A DNA stretch of 64,000 bases from Mixta tenebrionis (GTDB taxonomy: Bacteria; Pseudomonadota; Gammaproteobacteria; Enterobacterales; Enterobacteriaceae): NCBI RefSeq assembly GCF_006517625.1, contig NZ_VHQI01000005.1, forward strand, positions 62,341-126,340, in the 5' to 3' direction. Below, piece by piece: positions 32,010 through 40,627 of this stretch. How positions within the stretch are numbered: position 1 is the first letter of the stretch; each line of letters opens with the position of its first letter. A model generated the notes under the pieces. The model was not told the DNA's origin. It saw only the letters and a list, made by a program, of their open reading frames with translations, and did no database searches. Made by a program: the position numbers and the translations under genes.

Positions 32010-32663
32010 ATGAGCACCCAAGACGCCGCCACTATTTTGTTGATTGACGATCACCCCATGTTACGCAACGGCGTTAAGCAACTGATACATCTCGATCCTC
32101 AGCTGCAGGTTATCGCCGAAGCAGGCAACGGCGAACAGGGCATTGCGCTGGCCGAACAGCACGATCCCGATTTAGTCTTGCTCGACCTGAACATGCCGGG
32201 CATTAACGGGCTGGAAACGCTCGATCGCCTGCGTCGTATCGATCTCTCAGGCCGGATTGTGGTATTTACCGTTTCAAACGATGAAGAAGATGTGGTCAGC
32301 GCGCTGAAGCGCGGCGCGGACGGCTACCTGCTAAAAGATATGGAGCCGGAGGAGCTGCTCAGCGCGCTGCATCAGGCCGCTGCGGGGCAAATGGTATTAA
32401 GCGATACCCTCACTTCGGTGCTGATCAGCAGCCTGCGAGAAACGCCGCCCGCCGCGCAGCGGGATATTCAGCAGCTAACGCGGCGCGAGCATGACATTCT
32501 GCGCCAGATTGCGCGCGGCCTGCCCAATAAAACCATCGCCCGCAAGCTTAACATTACGGAAAGTACGGTTAAAGTTCACGTAAAACATCTGTTGAAGAAG
32601 CTGCAGCTGAAGTCGCGCGTCGAAGCGGCGGTATGGTATTTACAGAATAAGAACGGCGCTTAA
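32010..32663 (+). CDS. narL: Nitrate/nitrite response regulator NarL
   Basis: Two-component regulator activating narGHJI and narK under nitrate. 217 residues: receiver domain with phosphoacceptor Asp59, and a LuxR-type helix-turn-helix with [25 protein letters not shown]. Close to E. coli NarL through [12 protein letters not shown] and [18 protein letters not shown] use the ATG at 32010 (CCGGAG upstream) because it gives the family N-terminus. It stands without narX, which precedes it in E. coli. Confidence 0.93.
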   Translation: MSTQDAATILLIDDHPMLRNGVKQLIHLDPQLQVIAEAGNGEQGIALAEQHDPDLVLLDLNMPGINGLETLDRLRRIDLSGRIVVFTVSNDEEDVVSALKRGADGYLLKDMEPEELLSALHQAAAGQMVLSDTLTSVLISSLRETPPAAQRDIQQLTRREHDILRQIARGLPNKTIARKLNITESTVKVHVKHLLKKLQLKSRVEAAVWYLQNKNGA

Positions 32664-32665
32664 GC

Positions 32666-32691
32666 GCCGGACGACTTTGCTGCCGTCCGGC
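32666..32691. terminator. Hairpin between convergent narL and ansP
   Basis: GCCGGACG / CGTCCGGC perfect stem with a ten-base loop, shared by both convergent genes. No T-tract follows on either strand. Confidence 0.4.
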
Positions 32692-32700
32692 AGGAAGAGA

Positions 32701-34203
32701 TTATTTAGAGGGTGATTCGTTCAGCGGCGTATGCTCTTCCGATGCCGCCGTTTCATGATGCTCATGCTCCGTCATGGCGATAGAGTGAACGCGGTTACGC
32801 ACGCCATACCAGCCAAGAACCAGCAGAACGGCAATCAGCGGCAGCGATGCGACGGTAAAGGTGCCGTTAGGGTAATCAAAGGCCATCAGCACCAGCACGC
32901 TGAGCAGGAACAGCAGCGTCAGCCATGAGGTTACCGGCGCGCCGGGCAGCTTAAAGCTCACGTCATCCGCCTTGCCCTCTTTAATCGCCTTACGCAAACG
33001 CATCTGGCAGACGATAATGAACGCCCAGGTCGACAAAATTCCCAGCGAGGCGATGTTCAGTACGATCTCAAACACCTGCGACGGCACATAATAGTTCAGC
33101 ACCACCCCAACCACATATACGGCGATAGTCACCAGAATCCCGGCATAGGGAACCTGCTGGCTGCTCATTTTCGACAGCGCCTGCGGCGCCGAGCCGCCCA
33201 TCGCCATCGAACGCAAAATACGCCCGGTAGAGTAAAGGCCGGAGTTAAGGCTGGAGAGCGCGGCGCTCAGCACCACGATATTCATGATGCTGCCGATATA
33301 GGGCACGCCCAGTTTGGAGAAGAAGGTGACAAAAGGACTCTGCCCCGCCTGATAGGCGTTCCACGGCAGCAACAGCACCAGCAGCGCGACCGAGCCGACA
33401 TAGAACAGGCCGATACGCCAGATAACGCTATTGATCGCCTTCGGCAGCACCTTTTTCGGCTCTTTACATTCACCCGCGGCGATCCCCACCAGCTCAATAG
33501 AGGCGAAGGCGAACACCACGCCCTGCACCAGCACCAGCGCCGGCAGCAGGCCGTGCGGGAACATACCGCCGTTGTCGGAAATTAAATGGAAGCCGGTGGC
33601 GTTGCCGTCCAGCGGCTTGCCGCTGCCGAGGAAAACCACGCCGACGATAAGGAAAATCACAATCGCCAGCACCTTGATCAGCGCAAACCAGAACTCCATC
33701 TCAGCAAACCACTTCACGCCAATCAGGTTCATGGTGCCGACAATCGCCAGCGCGCCCAGCGCAAACACCCACTGCGGCACATCGCCAAAGGCGCCCCAGT
33801 AATGCATATAGAGCGCGACGGCGGTGATATCGACAATGCCGGTCATCGCCCAGTTGACGAAATACATCCAGCCCGCCACATAGGAGGCCTTTTCACCGAG
33901 AAACTCACGCGCATAAGAAACAAAGCTGCCGCTGGAAGGCCGGTGCAAAACCAGTTCGCCCAGCGCGCGTAATATAAAGAAGGAAAAAATACCGCAGACG
34001 AGATAAACCAGCGCCAGCGCCGGGCCGGCAGCCTGCAAACGCGCGCCCGCGCCGAGAAACAGCCCGGTCCCGATAGCGCCGCCGATAGCAATCATCTGCA
34101 CCTGACGATTACCCATTGCCTTGTGGTAGCCAGCATCATGTGAATTCAGCCAGCGTCTTCTGGCAGCGCGCTGTTCCGCTGCCGTTTTCTTGGTTGCTTT
34201 CAT
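32701..34203 (-). CDS. ansP: L-asparagine permease
   Basis: Inner-membrane APC-family amino-acid transporter for asparagine uptake. 500 residues, twelve helices. The N-terminal RRWLNSHDAGYHKAMGNRQVQ and GGAIGTGLFLGAG match E. coli AnsP closely, which separates it from other APC members. The start is the ATG at 34203 with AGGAAAGG in front; the open frame upstream of it has no family similarity. Convergent with narL. Confidence 0.92.
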   Translation of the reverse strand: MKATKKTAAEQRAARRRWLNSHDAGYHKAMGNRQVQMIAIGGAIGTGLFLGAGARLQAAGPALALVYLVCGIFSFFILRALGELVLHRPSSGSFVSYAREFLGEKASYVAGWMYFVNWAMTGIVDITAVALYMHYWGAFGDVPQWVFALGALAIVGTMNLIGVKWFAEMEFWFALIKVLAIVIFLIVGVVFLGSGKPLDGNATGFHLISDNGGMFPHGLLPALVLVQGVVFAFASIELVGIAAGECKEPKKVLPKAINSVIWRIGLFYVGSVALLVLLLPWNAYQAGQSPFVTFFSKLGVPYIGSIMNIVVLSAALSSLNSGLYSTGRILRSMAMGGSAPQALSKMSSQQVPYAGILVTIAVYVVGVVLNYYVPSQVFEIVLNIASLGILSTWAFIIVCQMRLRKAIKEGKADDVSFKLPGAPVTSWLTLLFLLSVLVLMAFDYPNGTFTVASLPLIAVLLVLGWYGVRNRVHSIAMTEHEHHETAASEEHTPLNESPSK

Positions 34204-35154
34204 TGCCTTTCCTGTTGTCCTGTCCGATAGGGGCACCTTTCCGCCCAGCTGGCCAACGTCAGATAAACAAACGTTTGCGCTGAGGGATAAATTCGCTGAA
34301 GGTCTGGGTATTGTAGTGTGGCGACACAGCGAATTTACGGCAATGAATCCTAACCGTTCTCCTGGATGGAAGCAAAACCCCGGCGGCGAATTTTTTGCGC
34401 TTTCGTCATCTTTTCGCTCCAGTGAAACGCAGCCGAAGCGACTGCCGGCGGGCAACGTGAAAAAGCGGCGAGCTTTAGCCGTCAATACAGGACTTTTAAT
34501 TTAAGCTGAACAGCATAAGGCGGCGACGGACCGACGACGACGGCGGAAAAGTATCAGTCAGACGGCGCTAATATTTATTTATCTGCGGATAAAACCAGGG
34601 TTATTCACCGCACCCGCCCCGGCGGAAAATTAACTGGAAAAAACGCCCAATAATAAAAAAATATAAGATTTCTCTAAAAAAACGCCGGCTTTTTTGCTTT
34701 ACTCTACGGCCAGAGAGTAAATCAAGTTATATTTAACCAACCAACCCCATTTAAAAAAGAAAATTACAGTTTAACGTAAACGTAGGTTCGCTATATTGTG
34801 TTTACCATTGCCGCGCTGCATAATCAATTACGCCGCCATGTAACACCGTGTCGATAACGTTTTTTTAACGTATTAAAATGAACGCCAATAAAGGTAAATT
34901 ATTACCACCACGCCGCCGCATTAAACGGTGGTTTTATTGCGTTGCCGTTGATTAATTTATGGTTAATTAAATAAATTTTATATATTTCCCCTGATTGCAG
35001 GGTAAATATAACTTTATCGTTTCACCTTTAAACTTTCTGCACAGCAAATAAAGTGGCGTAACAGGCTTTACGTCAACAGCAGCAGGCGATCCTCTCCTTT
35101 TTAAACTTCGCCTGCCTTAACTTAGCGGATAGTTAAAAGAAGGAACGCTCTGAT
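34204..35154. other. Long regulatory region ansP / saccharide operon
   Basis: 951 bp with no supported gene. The half near ansP is of average composition and should hold its promoter. From about 34550 to 35154 it becomes AT-rich. A promoter-like pair TTTAAC (34770-34775) and TATATT (34792-34797) with a 16-base spacer points towards the six-gene operon, implying an unusually long leader of about 350 bases. AAGGA precedes the first ATG at 35155. Confidence 0.45.
34770..34797 (+). promoter_or_regulatory. Candidate promoter for the saccharide operon
   Basis: TTTAAC and TATATT at 16-base spacing in AT-rich DNA. Suggested by hexamers only; other AT-rich hexamers occur nearby. Confidence 0.25.
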
Positions 35155-36360
35155 ATGCAAAAAAAACGCTCACCTCGCCTGGTGTTTTATTCGCATGACA
35201 CCATGGGATTAGGACATATCCGAAGAAATTTACTTTTAGCGGATGCGGTAATAAAAGCGATACCTGATGCAGAAATTCTGCTTATCAACGGCGTGCGTGA
35301 AGCCGGACGTTTCTTTTTACCCGCCGGTGCAGATGTCGTCACGCTGCCCTCATATTTTAAAGATGCCGCCGGCAACTATTCTCCACGTTCGCTGGGTTGC
35401 GATATAAAACGCCTGACGACGCTGCGCAGCAACATTATTTATGCCGCGCTGGAAGCCTTTGAACCAGATATTTTCGTTATTGATAACGTGCCCGGCGGAG
35501 CGCAGTCTGAACTGGAACCGGCGTTGCCGATGCTGGCGCAAAAAGGCGTCAAGGTAGTATTGGGGCTGCGCGATATTCTCGATACGCCGAATACCGTGAA
35601 GCGCCAGTGGAAGAAGCTGAACAACTACGCCAATATCCGCGACTACATTTCCGCCATCTGGGTGTATGGCGACGCCAGGCTTTACGATCTGGTTGACGCC
35701 TACGATTTCAGCGACGACATCCGGCAAAAGCTGACCTTTCTCGGCTACCTGAACGCCCAGCTGCGCTCCAGAAAAAGCCTTCCGGCGCAGGAGATCGTGC
35801 CGGCTATCGATCGCCCCTACGCGCTGTGCGTTGCCGGCGGCGGTCAGGATGGCTTCCAGCTGGCCTCCGCTTTCGCCAGCGCGACCTTTCCCGCCGGCAC
35901 TATGGGAGTGCTGATCGCCGGCGCGATGATGCCGCAGGCGGAGTATGACGCGCTGGCGCTGCATGCCCGCCGCCGTACCGATCTGGCGCTGGTGCGTTTC
36001 GTCTCGGAACCGCTGGAACTTTTGCGCCAGGCGCGATCGGTGGTGGCGATGGGCGGCTATAACACCGTGACGGAGATCCTCTCTTTCCGCAAGCGCGCGC
36101 TGATTGTTCCCCGCGTCACGCCCCGCCAGGAGCAGTGGATACGCGCCACCCAGTTAGCGAAACAGCAGCTGGTGACCTGCATTCATCCGGAACGCTTCAG
36201 CGTGCTGCGCCTGAATCAGTGGCTGGCCGAAACCCTGCCGCCGCCCGATCCCCTTACCCTGCTGAATTTTAACGGGCTGGGCAACTTCGTAAACAATATC
36301 CGCCGGCTGTTAAAGCAGCAGACTGTCCCCCTCGATTTACCCAGCAAGGAGCTGATTTAA
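35155..36360 (+). CDS. MurG-like (GT28-fold) predicted glycosyltransferase
   Basis: 401 residues of the predicted glycosyltransferase group related to MurG and UDP-glycosyltransferases. The N-terminal domain starts with SHDTMGLGHIRRNL, the acceptor-side glycine loop. The C-terminal donor domain has VAMGGYNTVTEIL near residue 300, the usual nucleotide-sugar site of the GT28 fold, followed by VPRVTPRQEQW. No signal or membrane segment, so it is probably cytoplasmic and membrane-associated. First gene of a six-gene operon with the next ATG overlapping its stop. Donor and acceptor are unknown. Confidence 0.8.
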   Translation: MQKKRSPRLVFYSHDTMGLGHIRRNLLLADAVIKAIPDAEILLINGVREAGRFFLPAGADVVTLPSYFKDAAGNYSPRSLGCDIKRLTTLRSNIIYAALEAFEPDIFVIDNVPGGAQSELEPALPMLAQKGVKVVLGLRDILDTPNTVKRQWKKLNNYANIRDYISAIWVYGDARLYDLVDAYDFSDDIRQKLTFLGYLNAQLRSRKSLPAQEIVPAIDRPYALCVAGGGQDGFQLASAFASATFPAGTMGVLIAGAMMPQAEYDALALHARRRTDLALVRFVSEPLELLRQARSVVAMGGYNTVTEILSFRKRALIVPRVTPRQEQWIRATQLAKQQLVTCIHPERFSVLRLNQWLAETLPPPDPLTLLNFNGLGNFVNNIRRLLKQQTVPLDLPSKELI

Positions 36361-37607
36361 TGCATCAGGAGAGAGCGCAAAACCAGGGTTATATCGGCTA
36401 CGTTCTTAAGCGCTATCCACGTTTTTCCGAAACCTTTGTAGTAAATGAAATCCTGGCCCATGAGCGAAGCGGTCTGAAAATCGATATCTTCGCCCTCGGC
36501 CCGGTGGAAGAAGCTTATTTTCAGGATGGCATCGCGCGCGTGCGCGCGCCGGTAACGCGCCTGGCGGATAAGCAGCGCAGCAGCGAAGCATACTGGACGC
36601 TGTGGCAGCAGGCCTGTCAGCAACTGCCTGACTTTACTACGCGCATGTCGGTACTTTACAGCTATAGCGTGCATGAGGTCGCCCAGGCCATTATGCTGGC
36701 GCTGGCCGTGCAGGAGCGCGGCATTCAGCATTTGCACGCTCACTTCGCCACGCGCGCTACCACAGTCGCCCGGCTGGCGGCGAAACTAAGCGGAATAAGC
36801 TACTCCTTTACCGCCCACGCGAAAGATATCTATTTCCCCTATGAAAAGCCGACGCAGATCGAGCTAAAGCTGCGCGATGCGCTGCGGGCGATCACCGTTT
36901 CCGATTACAACCTGGACTATTTGCACAGCCAGTCGCCAGTGGCGGCGGATAAGGTGGTGCGAATCTATAACGGCCTCGATCTGGCGCAGTTTAGCTATCT
37001 GGCGCCCGTGCAGCGTCCGCGGCAGATCCTGGCAATTGGACGGCTGGTGGCGAAAAAAGGCTTTCATGTTCTGATCGACGCGCTGGATATATTACGGGCG
37101 CGCAATGAAGAATTTTCCTGCACGCTGATCGGCGACGGGCCGCTCTGTCCGACGCTGGCCGCGCAGATTCAGCGGCTCGGCCTTGGCGATCGCGTGACGT
37201 TATCCGGCTCGCGCCCGCAGCCGGAAGTCAAGGCGGCTGTGCAACAGGCGGCGATGGTGGTAGCGCCTTCGGTAATCAGCGAAGAAGGCGATCGGGATGG
37301 GCTGCCGACGGTGCTGCTGGAAGCGATGGCGCTGGGGACGCCGGTTATCTCAACCGAGGTGGCCGGCATTCCGGAGCTGGTCAGCGATGAGATTACCGGG
37401 CTTTGCGTGACGCCCGACGATCCGCTGGCGCTGGCCGATGCGATGCAGCGTTTATTAAACGATCCGGCGCTGCAGCTTACGCTTGCGCAGCAGGCGCGTC
37501 ATTGCATTGAGCAGAGCTTCGATATCGATCGCAACAGCGCCAGGATGCGTGAAATTTTTGCCTGCGCCGGCGTGAAATACGCCGCCACTCCCTCACTTCT
37601 GGCGTAA
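36360..37607 (+). CDS. GT4-family glycosyltransferase (first of two)
   Basis: 415-residue GT-B retaining glycosyltransferase. The N-terminal part resembles colanic-acid-type transferases (RYPRFSETFVVNEI); the donor domain has IGRLVAKKGFHVLIDAL and the E-x7-E region DGLPTVLLEAMALGTPVIST. Its ATG shares bases with the previous stop (TAATG), so translation is coupled. Likely adds a hexose to a lipid-linked or soluble acceptor in the cytoplasm; the sugar cannot be told. Confidence 0.85.
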   Translation: MHQERAQNQGYIGYVLKRYPRFSETFVVNEILAHERSGLKIDIFALGPVEEAYFQDGIARVRAPVTRLADKQRSSEAYWTLWQQACQQLPDFTTRMSVLYSYSVHEVAQAIMLALAVQERGIQHLHAHFATRATTVARLAAKLSGISYSFTAHAKDIYFPYEKPTQIELKLRDALRAITVSDYNLDYLHSQSPVAADKVVRIYNGLDLAQFSYLAPVQRPRQILAIGRLVAKKGFHVLIDALDILRARNEEFSCTLIGDGPLCPTLAAQIQRLGLGDRVTLSGSRPQPEVKAAVQQAAMVVAPSVISEEGDRDGLPTVLLEAMALGTPVISTEVAGIPELVSDEITGLCVTPDDPLALADAMQRLLNDPALQLTLAQQARHCIEQSFDIDRNSARMREIFACAGVKYAATPSLLA

Positions 37608-37613
37608 ACAGCA

Positions 37614-38762
37614 ATGAACGTAGCTTATATCTGCGCCGATCCCGGCATCCCCGTTTTCGGCAATAAAGGGGCCTCCATCCATATTCAGGAGGTGCTGCGC
37701 GCCCTGCTGAAAAAGAATGCGCATCTGACGCTGATAGCCCAACGTCTGGGCGGCGACGTGCCGCCGGAGTTTCAGCGCATCAAAATTTTAACCCTGCCCG
37801 CTCTGCCCTCTGCCGCCGACGCCGAGGCGCGCGCGCGCGCCGCGCTCAAGGCCAACGCGCAGATCGTCGCCCTGCTGCAAGAAAACGCGCCCTTCGATCT
37901 GGTGTATGAACGTTACTCCCTCTGGAGCCACGGCGGCATCAGCTACGCGCGCATAGCGAACTGCAAAAGCGTGCTGGAGGTCAACGCGCCGTTAATTGAG
38001 GAACAGCGCACCTGGCGCGTGCTTCCCTGTGAAGAAGAGGCGCAGAGGGTGCTGCAACGGCTGCTGCGCGACGCCGCTACCATCGTCGCCGTTTCGCCGG
38101 GCGTAAAGCGCTGGCTGGATAATTTCGCCCCCGCCTGCGCCAGCCGCACGCATGTGGTGGCCAACGGCGTTAATCCACAGCGCTTCAGCGAATCAGCGCG
38201 GCCGCCGAACAGCCTGCCGACGCTCGGCTTTCTCGGCACGCTGAAGCCCTGGCACGGCCTGCAAACGCTGATTGACGCCTTCGCCCTGCTGCACCAGCGC
38301 GGGCGCCGGGTGCGGCTGTCGGTGGTCGGCGATGGCCCGGAATATCCGGCTATTCGTCAGCAGCTGCAGCAGCTGGGGCTGCTGGAATATACGCACTTTT
38401 CCGGCGCCGTGCCTCCGGCCTCGGTGCCTGCGCTGCTGGCCGCGATGGATATTGGCGTGGCGCCCTATCCGCAGCTGGAGGGCTTCTATTTTTCCCCGCT
38501 GAAAATCTATGAATATATGGCGGCCGGCCTGCCGGTGATCACTACGCGCACCGGTCATCTGGCCGAAATTGTCAGCGAAGGACAAACCGGGCTTTTGGTC
38601 GAGCCGGATAATCCCGCCCAGCTATGCGCCGCGGCGGAGCGACTGCTGGACGATAGCGCCCTGCGCCTGCGCCTGGGAGCCGCCGGTAAGCGCCAGGCCG
38701 CAGAGGAACATAGCTGGGATCGAGTGGTAACGCGGATTTTGCAGCTGGCTGGATTAACCTGA
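37614..38762 (+). CDS. GT4-family glycosyltransferase (second of two)
   Basis: 382 residues, GT-B fold. N-terminal NKGASIHIQEVLRALL, donor domain LGFLGTLKPWHGLQTLIDAF and the nucleotide-sugar motif SPLKIYEYMAAGLPVITT. It differs clearly in sequence from the preceding GT4, so they are not a recent duplication and probably make different linkages. Six bases separate it from the previous stop. Confidence 0.85.
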   Translation: MNVAYICADPGIPVFGNKGASIHIQEVLRALLKKNAHLTLIAQRLGGDVPPEFQRIKILTLPALPSAADAEARARAALKANAQIVALLQENAPFDLVYERYSLWSHGGISYARIANCKSVLEVNAPLIEEQRTWRVLPCEEEAQRVLQRLLRDAATIVAVSPGVKRWLDNFAPACASRTHVVANGVNPQRFSESARPPNSLPTLGFLGTLKPWHGLQTLIDAFALLHQRGRRVRLSVVGDGPEYPAIRQQLQQLGLLEYTHFSGAVPPASVPALLAAMDIGVAPYPQLEGFYFSPLKIYEYMAAGLPVITTRTGHLAEIVSEGQTGLLVEPDNPAQLCAAAERLLDDSALRLRLGAAGKRQAAEEHSWDRVVTRILQLAGLT

Positions 38763-38773
38763 GATAAAACGAC

Positions 38774-40627
38774 ATGCAAGAAAAAAGTCCTGACGACAAA
38801 CTCAGCCTGTTACGCATTTTTCTGCCCTATCTGCGCCAGCAGCGGGGGCGGCTCTGCGGCGCGTTTTTAGCGCTGTTGCTCAGCGCGCTGATCCGCCTGC
38901 TGGAACCCTGGCCGCTATCCTTTGCTATCGATCTGATAATGGAGGCGCTATCGGGCGACAAGATTCACAGCCGGATAGCCGCGATTGCGCAATGGGACGT
39001 TAGCGCCTGGCTCTGGTTCTGCGGCGCCAGCGTGCTGGTTATCGCGGCGCTAAAGGCGGCGATCGGCTACTGGAGCACCATAGGGCTGGCGGTGGCCGGC
39101 AGCCATGTGCTTAGCGCGGTCCGGCGCGATCTCTTCGCGCATCTGCTGCGCCTGCCCCTCTCTTTCCACCGGCGCTACAAAACCGGCGATCTCACTATCC
39201 GCCTGAGCAACGATATCGGCATGCTGCGCGAGGTGGCGGTGACCGCCCTGATGCCGCTGCTTTCCAGCATTATCGTGCTGATCGGCATGTTCAGCGTGAT
39301 GCTGTTTCTTGACTGGAAGCTGACGCTGATCGCTCTGCTGCCGATGCCGCTCTTACTCTGGAGCAGCCGCCGCTCCGGCAAAAAGATCCGTGACGTCAGC
39401 CGGGTGCAGCGCAAGCGCGAAGGTCAGCTGGCGGCTAAAGTCGCTGAATATATGAGCGGCATCGCCACGGTGCAGGCGCTGTCGCTGGAGGAGCTTACCC
39501 AGCGCAGCTTTAACGGCAATGACGGACAAAGCCTGCAACATAACGTACAGGCCAAGCGCCTCTCCGCCGGGCTGGAGCGCAAAACCGAATTGCTGATTGC
39601 GTTCGCTACGGCGATCGTTCTGCTGAACGGGGCGCACGATGTGCTGTTTAACCGCATGTCGCCAGGCGAGCTGCTGATTTTCCTTTCCTATCTTAAAAAT
39701 GCTTTTCGCCCGATCCGCGAATACGCCAAATATACCGGGCGCCTGGCGAAGGCGCTTACCGCCGCCGAACGCATTACCGAACTGCTGCGCCAGCCGCCTG
39801 AGATTATCGATCGCCCTGACGCGCTGACGCTGCCGGCGACGCCCGTTACCATCCGCTGGGAAAACGTCTGGTTCTCCTATCGGGAGTCAGCGCCGGAACA
39901 GGCGGTGTTACGCGGCATCAGCTTTACCATTCCGGCGGGCAAATCCGTTGCCGTGGTTGGCCCTTCCGGCGCGGGCAAATCCACGCTGAGCCGTCTGCTG
40001 CTGCGCCTTTGCACCCCCGATTCCGGCAGCATCACCTTTGACGGCCGCGATATCAGTCAGTTTAGCGTCAGCAGCATTCGCCAGCAGACCGGCTACGTAC
40101 CTCAGGAAAACCTGCTGTTCGGCCTCTCGGTGCGGGAGAACATCGTGCTGGCGGCGCATCAGCCGGTTAGCGACGAGGAGCTGATCGCCGCGGCGCGCCT
40201 GGTTAACGCGCACGATTTTATTATGCAGCTGCCGCACGGTTACGACACCGTGCTAAGCGAGTTCGGCGCCACGCTGTCGGGCGGACAGCGGCAGCGTATC
40301 GGGCTGGCGCGCGCCGCGCTGCGCCAGACGCCGTTCCTGATCCTTGACGAACCCAGCGCCGGGCTGGACAGCAAAAATGAGCATGAAGTCAATCAGGCGC
40401 TGCTGCAGCTGATGCGGCAGCGCACTACGTTAACCATTACCCATAACCTCGCGCTGGCCGCCAAAGCATGGCGTATCCTGCTGATCCATGAAGGTAAAAT
40501 TGCCGAGCAGGGTACGCATGAAGAGCTGCTGCAACAGCACGGGCGCTATGCGGAAATGTGGCAGCTACAGCAACAGCCCGCCCCGGACGCGGCGAAAAAA
40601 GCGAGAAACGAACATGAATATGCATGA
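38774..40627 (+). CDS. ABC exporter half-transporter (membrane domain fused to ATPase)
   Basis: 617 residues: six-helix exporter membrane domain (about 20-310) followed by an ATPase with Walker A GPSGAGKST near 395-403, signature LSGGQRQR and Walker B LILDEPSAG. This is the MsbA-like type that flips lipid-linked or amphipathic substrates as a homodimer. There is no N-terminal C39 peptidase, so it is not the processor of the GG-leader peptide at 18750. It sits between the glycosyltransferases and the kinase/outer-membrane genes, suggesting it moves their product over the inner membrane. Confidence 0.85.
   Translation: MQEKSPDDKLSLLRIFLPYLRQQRGRLCGAFLALLLSALIRLLEPWPLSFAIDLIMEALSGDKIHSRIAAIAQWDVSAWLWFCGASVLVIAALKAAIGYWSTIGLAVAGSHVLSAVRRDLFAHLLRLPLSFHRRYKTGDLTIRLSNDIGMLREVAVTALMPLLSSIIVLIGMFSVMLFLDWKLTLIALLPMPLLLWSSRRSGKKIRDVSRVQRKREGQLAAKVAEYMSGIATVQALSLEELTQRSFNGNDGQSLQHNVQAKRLSAGLERKTELLIAFATAIVLLNGAHDVLFNRMSPGELLIFLSYLKNAFRPIREYAKYTGRLAKALTAAERITELLRQPPEIIDRPDALTLPATPVTIRWENVWFSYRESAPEQAVLRGISFTIPAGKSVAVVGPSGAGKSTLSRLLLRLCTPDSGSITFDGRDISQFSVSSIRQQTGYVPQENLLFGLSVRENIVLAAHQPVSDEELIAAARLVNAHDFIMQLPHGYDTVLSEFGATLSGGQRQRIGLARAALRQTPFLILDEPSAGLDSKNEHEVNQALLQLMRQRTTLTITHNLALAAKAWRILLIHEGKIAEQGTHEELLQQHGRYAEMWQLQQQPAPDAAKKARNEHEYA

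Noticed and set aside
38774-40627. ABC exporter considered as the missing bacteriocin exporter for the GG-leader peptide
   Set aside because: It lacks the N-terminal C39 peptidase domain and sits in the saccharide operon 20 kb away.
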